Part shown: piece after piece, positions 57,478 through 64,000 of the stretch
How the letters are laid out: each line of letters opens with the position of its first letter
How positions within the stretch are numbered: position 1 is the stretch's first letter
Source: Adenophora triphylla var. japonica
Lineage: Eukaryota; Streptophyta; Magnoliopsida; Asterales; Campanulaceae
Direction: 5' to 3'
NCBI GenBank assembly: GCA_022495995.1
Contig: JAFEMH010000523.1
Coordinates: 186,001-250,000, forward strand
DNA length: 64,000 nucleotides
Program-made: the position numbers and the translations under genes
Notes under the pieces: model-generated
The model's input: the letters and a program-made list of their open reading frames with translations, nothing else
The model's database searches: none
What the model was told of the DNA's origin: nothing

Positions 57478-58610
57478 ATGGCCCTAAAACGCCTTGCCTC
57501 TCACTTCGTCATCCTCGGGGACATGTTATACAAGAAACGCTACCACGGGCCACTCCTACGCCGCGTCGCCCAAGAAGAAGCATACAAATTCATGAACGAA
57601 GTCCACAATGGGGCTTGCGGTCCTCACATGAACGCCAGAGCCCCGATGCAAATCATTCTCGTGATGGGCTACTACCGGATCTCCATGGAGGCAGATTGCA
57701 TCCACTTTGTCCGAAGCCGCGACAAGTGCCAACGGTTCTCCAACCTCAATCATCTCGCCGCCCCACGATCTCTACCGCATGACTACACCTCGCCCTTCGC
57801 CACTGGGAATTGACGTCATCGGGAAAATCGCTCCGCCAGCAAAGAATCTGCCACGAGTTCATCTTAGTAGCCATCGACTACTTCACCAAATGGGTCGAAG
57901 CCAAGTCCTACAAGGTACTCACCTCCAAGAAAGTCGCACATTTCCTCAAGGAAAACATCATATGCCGATACGGCATCCCAAATGAGGTCATATCGTACAA
58001 CGGCTCACACTTCGAAGGAGAATTTGATGCATCGCCGGCCGAATTCAAGATCACACGCCACAAATCTTCTCCCTACCGCCACAAACAAACGGCGCCGTGG
58101 AAGCAAAGAAACAAAACCCTCGAACGGATCATCCGAAAATGACCACCCGAGGACGAGATTGGCCCGAGAAGCCGCACCTTGCACTTTGGGGCTACCGCAC
58201 ATCGCCGTAATGCCCACGGAGAAACCCCATTTGCCCCGACATACGGGATGGAAGCAGCCCTTCCCATCGAGCTAGAAATTCCTCACTCCGAGCGCCGCTG
58301 AAAATGACATCAACGAAGTCGAATGGCTCAGCCGACATGACGAATTGGCTCGCTAGACGAGCGACGACTAAAGGCCATGGAACACGTCCGAGCCTATCAA
58401 AGCAGATGGCTAGAGCTTTCGACAAGAAAGTCAAATCCCGAGACATCGTGGAAGGTGACCTTGTACTCAAAGAAAGCCTCCCACTCGAACCAACCCACTG
58501 GGAAAATGGGAACCCACATGGATCGGCCCTTTCGTGGTTCAAAAGATCTTCTCCTGAGGTGCCATGAAGCTACCGTACCTAGACGGCAATCCCTTCATGA
58601 ATCCAAATAA
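57478..58610 (+). pseudogene. pol: Tat-like integrase
   Basis: Zinc-binding part: LYKKRYHGPLLRRVAQEEAY, EVHNGACGPHMNARA, DKCQRF. Core in a second frame (57810-58142): ILVAIDYFTKWVEAKSYKVL holds the first catalytic Asp. The second reads VISYNGSH where DNG is expected, so Asp has become Tyr. The Glu motif (NGAVEA) is present only in a shifted frame. The C-terminal part (HVRAYQSRWLELSTRK, LPYLDGNPFMN-like, LRRYFARRR) follows to about 58640. Inactive by substitution and frameshifts. Confidence 0.85.
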
Positions 58611-59371
58611 CGGAAGCAAACTTCGCAGATACTTCGCCCGAAGAAGAACAACCGTGCATCTCTTGGCACTCCATGTAGTGTCGAACTACGTGCACTGAGC
58701 CCTCTAGTCCGGGGAACGTAGGCAACCTTAATTGGTCCGGTCTAAAAATACACAAAAAGTCAAAAGTTTGAATGTCAATCAAGACCTCCATCAAGCTCCG
58801 CACTTTTCAAGAACACGCCCTAACAGCCACCTTGACCAAGTCAAACGACGGCGGCAACATCCAAAGACATCCGAGGGTCACTCAAAGATCAAACGACCGA
58901 CTCATGTCCACTTCCAAGCCAGGGCTTGTCTTCGCCCTCACGCGCTTCAATAAAAAAAAAAAAAGAGAGAGCTCGAGCAAGGGCTCACACAACAAAAAAA
59001 AAAAAAGAAGCTCAAACAGAAGCTGCGAAATTGAGGTCAAGAGCCCGACGCCAACAAGCGGCAAGGAAGCTACGAAAAAGACCGTCAGAACGACTTGTCA
59101 AGGGAGCATTCAACCTCTCACCAAATACAAAGCCTCAGAAAAGGGGATGGCCGTCATGGCTCGCATCGTCAGCCCGCGGATGCAACAGAAAAGTCCAAAG
59201 ATGAACGCCGACAAAGTGCACAAAAGAAACAAAGGCAAACAAGAGATCTTGCGTCTCGACAAAGCTTTAAAAGTAAATCACAAATCACTAACGGTCACAA
59301 CATTTCTTGATGAGTTCAAGCACGGTCTACTCTCAAGTTCACAACATGCTAAAAGACAAATTTTAATACAT

Positions 59372-60940
59372 TTAACTAATAATGTGTTTGCAATGCAATG
59401 AATGGATACCTAGGAGGTCATTCCGCGCCATCTCGCGCTTGTCCCCTCGCCATTCTTTCCTTTCTTCCCTCGTCCCCGGCGAGTCTTCTTTCGCTCCACG
59501 TGAACCAACTCGCGTCTCTCGCCCGAGATCCGGGGTCCTCCCCGTAGAGTCAAATAATCCAAGAGCTCTCGTGGCTTCATTCGCCCGTGCTTCGGCTCGG
59601 ATCTCCTCCTCGCGAGTCCGTAAAGAGGACCTCTCCCCGTCGGGCCGGTCAACTCTAGTCTCGTAGTCAAACAAAGCGTCTCCCGTCACATCCAAAGGGT
59701 CGACTGTGCTTCGGCACTCCTAAGGCAATAGCTACTACGGCAACCGGGTCCTGTAATCGCTACACGCCCGCTTCCAAGACCACCTGGGACCGCCCAACAT
59801 GCCGCTCATACTGTGCCGTATACCGAGTCGTCAACACGACACTCTCCCGACGTCTAAGAAGTACCACAGAGGGAAAGCGGAATACTTCCATACCCTCGTA
59901 AAATACAAGAAGGCACCCGGAGCCGCCATACAAAGAGGAACTATCTCCGCAGTAGCAAGGTCATCCCACCAACAAAGGCTCCTCGCTTCATCCCAAACCG
60001 CCGGAAACAAGCGACGGAATATAGAAGGAGGACCAAGACAAACCTCGGAACTCGACAACGTAGGACCCTTCCCGCAAGATCCTCCCGGTCTCAATCCTCC
60101 AGCCAAGGAACCCACCAATGGATCTCGAGGCGTACTAAGCCGTGCCATCCATCTCTCCCAAAGTGACCGATCCATATCCAACACCAGAGGTCGCCGAGCA
60201 AATGACCACGGGCTAAACGACGCCGGAGCTCGGGCATGGCCTCGAAGTCTCTCTCGCAGCCACAAGGTGAGCAAAGCGGGGCTTCCCTCTCATAAAACGA
60301 TCCCCTGGGCCGCGTACGGCCGATACCATGAAGAGTCTCCCCAAAGACCAACGGGACAATATCCTCTCCACTCGCAGCGTCCCTACCACATCTAGCAAAG
60401 CGCCATCACAAATGCCAAGGGAGCCGACTGTAAAGAGCGTCGCTATCGTACACAAGGCAAATACATCCCAAGAGACGTCACTCTCATCATCAACCATGAA
60501 CCGCTCCTATAGCCGTTAAATGTCGATATGACCCGAATCAAGGATCATGCCCCGCACTTCTTCCAACGAAGTACGAAGAAAGTCTCGCAAGCTTCACGCT
60601 CACAAAGAAGACCACCAACCAAAGGAAGCGAGATGGCCTCCACCTCCGGTCCTCCAATCAAAGCCCGAAAATCTTCAAAAGTGGGCACCATTTCATTGTA
60701 GGAGAAACAAGACACGTGCCTCCTAACATCCTGCAACTTCGCGGCAGCCCGCAACAAATCCCAATCAGAACCAACTCCTTAAAAGACCAAACCGAGCAAA
60801 GACGAAACCTTACCTCGAAAGCCCGTCTCGATGCCTCATACGGCGCCGCATCCACGTTTTCAACCGCTCTAGGAAGTGTGCTTGCCTCTCCCGCGAAAGC
60901 CTCGGCAAAATTCTAGGGACATACGAAGAATCCATGGCAA
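59372..60940 (-). pseudogene. Antisense accessory ORF of the Tat-like element
   Basis: Starts on the minus strand near 60934 (MDSSYVPRILPRLSRERQAH). It continues through frame shifts with RAFEVRFRLCSVWSFKEL, then LRAAAKLQDVRRHVSCFSYN and EMVPTFEDFRALIGGPEVE. The PTxEDFxALIG motif resembles the plant domain found in accessory ORFs of Tat elements (DUF7745-type, from memory). Further segments run to about 59372 with WARLSTPRDPLVG-type and Trp-rich stretches. Orientation opposite to gag-pol and position between integrase and the 3' end match aORF2. It is damaged and its function is unknown. Confidence 0.6.
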
Positions 60941-61052
60941 AAATGGAGGTTCCTAGAGAAAATGGGGAAGAAAGCTCGAAAATGGCCGCAAATGGGGAAT
61001 GGGAGAAAGTCCAGACACCGGAAAACATTTAAGTCCTCCCGAAAGCAAAGTT

Positions 61053-61094
61053 GGTCCGTACGGACCTCTTGCATGTAGGTCTGTCCGTACGGAC
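61053..61094. promoter_or_regulatory. Two LTR-type palindromes upstream of the antisense ORF
   Basis: GGTCCGTACGGACC at 61053-61066 and GTCCGTACGGAC at 61083-61094, each followed by CTCTTGCA or CTCTTTGCA, the same motif and suffix as in the 5' LTR. They are 119-160 bp upstream of the antisense ORF start on the minus strand, where a promoter would lie. Confidence 0.65.
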
Positions 61095-61099
61095 CTCTT

Positions 61100-63068
61100 T
61101 GCAATCGAACCCTTTTCCCCAAGAACAAGATAACAAACACTGTCCTCGCAAGAAACCTTGCTCCAAATACCCAAACATCGGCCAAAGCCATTTCCGCAAA
61201 CCAACACTACCCACAAACGCACTCTCACCACGTGGCATGTACAAAAAAAAAATAAAAATAATAATAGCAACAATTTCTAGGACAATTCCCTGAATCACAA
61301 AAATAAATGACATTACATCTTAAAATAAAATACCGTTTGCCATGCAAATACGTATGTTTTATTACAGTACAAAATGTCTCGTTGCTAAACAAAAAAAAGA
61401 GGAGGAAATATGGAAAGAGGGAAAGCAAATGAATACTAATCGAGCCCTCGTCATCATCATCCTCGCCAAGATCCTCCAAAGAAAAATCGGGCATCCCAAA
61501 TGAACTCGCCCGTCACATCCTCATCATCGAGTACCGAGCCCTCCGAGCTCGCCACTCAAAATAATCGAAGGATCAAATCCGGCGAAAGGGTCGAAGAAAG
61601 AAGGCTCGAGAATCCTCACTCGAGCGGCATGCGGAGGCATGAATCGATAAAAGGGCCGCTCCTCGAAGGCCCCGCAGCCTCCGTAAGACGCCCCGCATCC
61701 ATGCTATGCCGCCTCTCGAAGGTCCTCCCCGCTGCGGCCCCGCTCGGCTCCCGGTGGAGGAACATCCACCGAATGCCTCGAAGGCATCGGCCATACGCCG
61801 GCATACGACGCGAAGACCGGCAAGACATCTTCGACGCCATCTTCTTAGCAAAGGATCTCATCGCCACATAACGGCGAGCCGCCGCATCGTAGGCTCTCCC
61901 CGGACTCCGCACAAGCAAACAAACAAAGAAACGCTCATCAAATGCGCTTATACTCAACAACAAAAAGAGAAAACTCGTAAAAGATGCCAAGATGGAAAAG
62001 AGTCGCACACTCACCGATCTGTTTGGGTCCACTGTCAGACGCAGCAGAGCTCGCCAGAACGGGCATGCACACCCTCCTCCGCGATCCGTCCCCACTGACA
62101 TAAGTGAAATCCGGCCCCGCATCGGAACCTCCTGGGAGCCTCGTGACCGGCCTCTCTCTCCCTCGCCACTACCGCGGCGTCCTCAACTTCCTCCTAACAA
62201 AGGTCTCGTACTCCTCACCAAACAAAATAAACTCCTCGGCACCCACACCGCCAAGGTACCTCTCAAAATCCAAAGCACATCCATATCCCCGGAGTCAAAC
62301 ATCCCAAACGGAGGATCCTCGAGCCACGGGAAGCACACCCGGCCATGCCGCCGAAGACTCGCTCCCCGATACATGGCGTCGCAAGTCAAGCCCCCGCAAA
62401 GATCTTCCGCTGCGCGTCACCTGAGCTCCTCAAACTCATCACCCTCATACCGAGCCCATGGGAACAAGACGAAACCCTCACGGCTATCTCGCTCCAAACG
62501 CTCAACGACAACTCAACCACTGAAGGTCCGAAGTCATCTTCCCAACAGAAAAGGGCCCCTACAGGGTCATGCATCCCCAGCAATTCAAGCACCGGCAGTC
62601 AGTGTAAGCCCGAACCTAGCCCACTTCAACGGCAACGCAAGCACCGGCCATCAAAGTAAGCCCGAGCTCCTCCCTCAAAGAAGTCAAAGGGAAGTCATGC
62701 AAGACTGCATACCCCCAGCATCGACCATCATTCTCGCCCACTCCACGGCAAAACAAACACGCGAAGGAGCCAACACCTCCGAGTACAAGTCCCAAGGCAC
62801 GAAGCGCCTCCCAAAACGCCAAATGATGAAGCAATCATCGGCCATCATCCTTGCCCACTTCAACGGCAGCACAAGCACCGGCAATCATCGTAAGTCCGAC
62901 CTTCTACATCAACATGCAAAAACACAAATGGCATCTACGCCTCTCGAATCACAAGGCAGCCACGCCTCCACAACCGCAATCAGAAGACGATTCAAGTCCT
63001 CACAACTATCTCCGGCCCGGAAGGCCTTAAACCACCCGATTAGGAAAATCGTAAAATTTCCATCCCAG
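61100..63068 (+). other. 3' region of the Tat-like element
   Basis: No ORF with supportable identity. Acidic codon runs on the minus strand (61440-61500) could be an exon of another antisense ORF. From 62580 to 62910 a block containing CACTTCAACGGCAACGCAAGC, CACCGGCMATCA and GTAAGYCCGA is repeated about three times with other sequence between copies. The long plus-strand frame crossing this region is not supported as a gene. Confidence 0.5.
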
Positions 63069-63970
63069 GACGCCACCACGTCCTTATCACCGACCTATAC
63101 GGTCACCCCGGACGCCACCACGTCCTTATCACCGACCTATACGGTCACCCCGGACGCCACCACGTCCTTATCACCGACCTATGCGGTCACCCCGGACGCC
63201 ACCACGTCCTTATCACCGACCTATACGGTCACCCCGGACGCCACCACGTCCTTATCACCGACCTATACGGTCACCCAGACGCCACCACGCCCTTATCACC
63301 GACCTATGCGGCCACCCGACGCCACCACGCGTCCTTATCACCGACCTATCTGGTCACCGACGCCACCACGTCCTTATCACCGACCTATACGGTCACCCCG
63401 GACGCCACCACGTCCTTATCATCAACCTATACGGTCACCCCGGACGCCACCACGTCCTTATCACCGACCTATGCGGTCACCCCGGACGCCACCACGTCCT
63501 TATCACCGACCTATACGGTCACCCAGGACACCGACCTATGCGGTCACCCCGGACGCCACCACGTCCTTATCACCGACCTATACGGCTGGTCACCTGACGC
63601 CACCACGTCCTTATCACCGACCTATACGGCCACCCAGACGCCACCACGTCCTTATCACCGACCTATGCGGTCACCCCGGACGCCACCACGTCCTTATTAC
63701 CGACCTATGCGGTCACCGGGACGCCACCACGTCCTTATCACCGACCTATACGGTCACCCCTGACGCCACCACGTCCTTATCACCAACCTATACGGTCACC
63801 CGGACGCCACCACGTCCTTATCACCGACCTATGCGGTCACCCCGGACGCCACCACGTCCTTATCACCGACCTATACGGTCACCCAGGACGCCACCACGTC
63901 CTTATCACCGACCTATGCGGTCACCCCGGACGCCTCCACGTCCTTATCACCACTGACCTCGGCGGTCACA
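63069..63970 (+). repeat. 42-bp minisatellite, about 21-22 units
   Basis: The unit begins GACGCCACCACGTCCTTATC and ends in ACGGTCACCCCG or a close form. Copies differ mainly at TATACGG/TATGCGG and in the CCCCGG junction. One copy lacks about 20 bp (near 63530). Because 42 is a multiple of three, all three plus frames stay open, producing spurious ORFs. Two blocks, copies 8-11 and 17-20, share the same rare CAACC variant followed by the same variant order, which suggests a duplicated multi-unit segment. It lies in the 3' untranslated part of the Tat-like element. Confidence 0.93.
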
Positions 63971-64000
63971 CAACACTCCAGGGCACCACCACGCCCGCAC

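Larger units (their letters stand above)
50880..64000 (+). mobile_element. Tat/Ogre-like Ty3/Gypsy element, runs off the window
   Basis: In order: 5' LTR (about 50880-52400), PBS (52403), leader, gag, protease, integrase, an antisense accessory ORF (59372-60940, minus), and a repeat-rich 3' region with a 42-bp minisatellite (63069-63970). The 3' LTR lies beyond 64000. RT and RNase H motifs are not found between protease and integrase, so that part is deleted. Over 13 kb in length, which suits Tat/Ogre elements. Frames are damaged but domains are easy to recognise. Confidence 0.85.

Noticed and set aside
61225..61500. Minus-strand ORF with a hydrophobic stretch (LLSLFPYFLLFFLF)
   Set aside because: The hydrophobic part is translation of an A-rich plus-strand spacer and has no start context or conserved neighbours; not called as a membrane protein.
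61992..63956. 654-codon plus-strand ORF
   Set aside because: It is kept open mainly by a 42-bp minisatellite whose unit length is a multiple of three; all three plus frames are open there and no domain is visible.
63069..63970. Regular 42-bp repeats resembling a CRISPR array
   Set aside because: There are no unique spacers between repeats; units are directly adjacent, and the context is a plant retrotransposon.

Overview
The window is repeat-rich nuclear DNA from a flowering plant, almost certainly a eudicot. It is built from nested LTR retrotransposons (Copia and Ty3/Gypsy), many MITEs with the CTCCCTCCGTCCC terminal motif, a CACTA fragment and MULE-like foldback elements. The species cannot be fixed from the sequence. 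I see no tRNA, rRNA or CRISPR locus and only one convincing host gene.

Layout. 1-4.4 kb: AT-rich intergenic DNA with Stowaway-like MITEs (871-1133, 1619-2322 with a nested copy, 2525-2794) and an unusual cluster of perfect palindromes (3282-3852). 4.4-8.9 kb: an internally deleted, minus-strand Tat-like Gypsy element whose gag now abuts an antisense accessory ORF with a gypsy-type transposase-like domain. 8.9-15.3 kb: a degenerate Copia element with 5' LTR, gag, protease, integrase, RT and RNase H, lacking its 3' end. 15.3-18.1 kb: a foldback element, an (AG)n tract, a PIF/Harbinger-type MITE with a clear TAA duplication, and a palindromic array. 18.6-19.6 kb: a two-exon TIR-only gene, probably NAD-hydrolysing immune signalling. 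Its exon 2 and about 1 kb of 3' flank are duplicated at 24.1-26.1 kb, separated by a truncated Tekay-like Gypsy element and a Tat LTR fragment. 26.65-34.2 kb: a MULE-like element split by a Copia element with two nearly identical 860-bp LTRs, a short gag and a ruined pol. 34.4-38.2 kb: two more Copia remnants. 38.4-39.1 kb: CACTA transposase N-terminus. 39.1-45.7 kb: a minus-strand Sirevirus-like Copia with a long intact envelope-like ORF and a broken pol. 45.7-50.9 kb: a Tekay-like 3' LTR with a PPT and a decayed interior, minus strand. 50.9-64 kb: a plus-strand Tat/Ogre-like Gypsy element (LTR, PBS, gag, protease, integrase, antisense accessory ORF, 3' tandem repeats) running off the end of the window.

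Most interesting signals: (1) the 28.4-34.1 kb Copia element has no tRNA-type primer site, but the sequence just after its 5' LTR is perfectly complementary over 14 nt to its own U5, next to a U5 hairpin, which suggests self-primed reverse transcription. (2) LTRs of at least four unrelated elements carry clusters of different GC-rich palindromes near their promoters. In the Tat element the same palindrome recurs beside the antisense accessory ORF. (3) Two Tat-like elements carry accessory ORFs antisense to gag/pol, and one has a 42-bp minisatellite in its 3' region.
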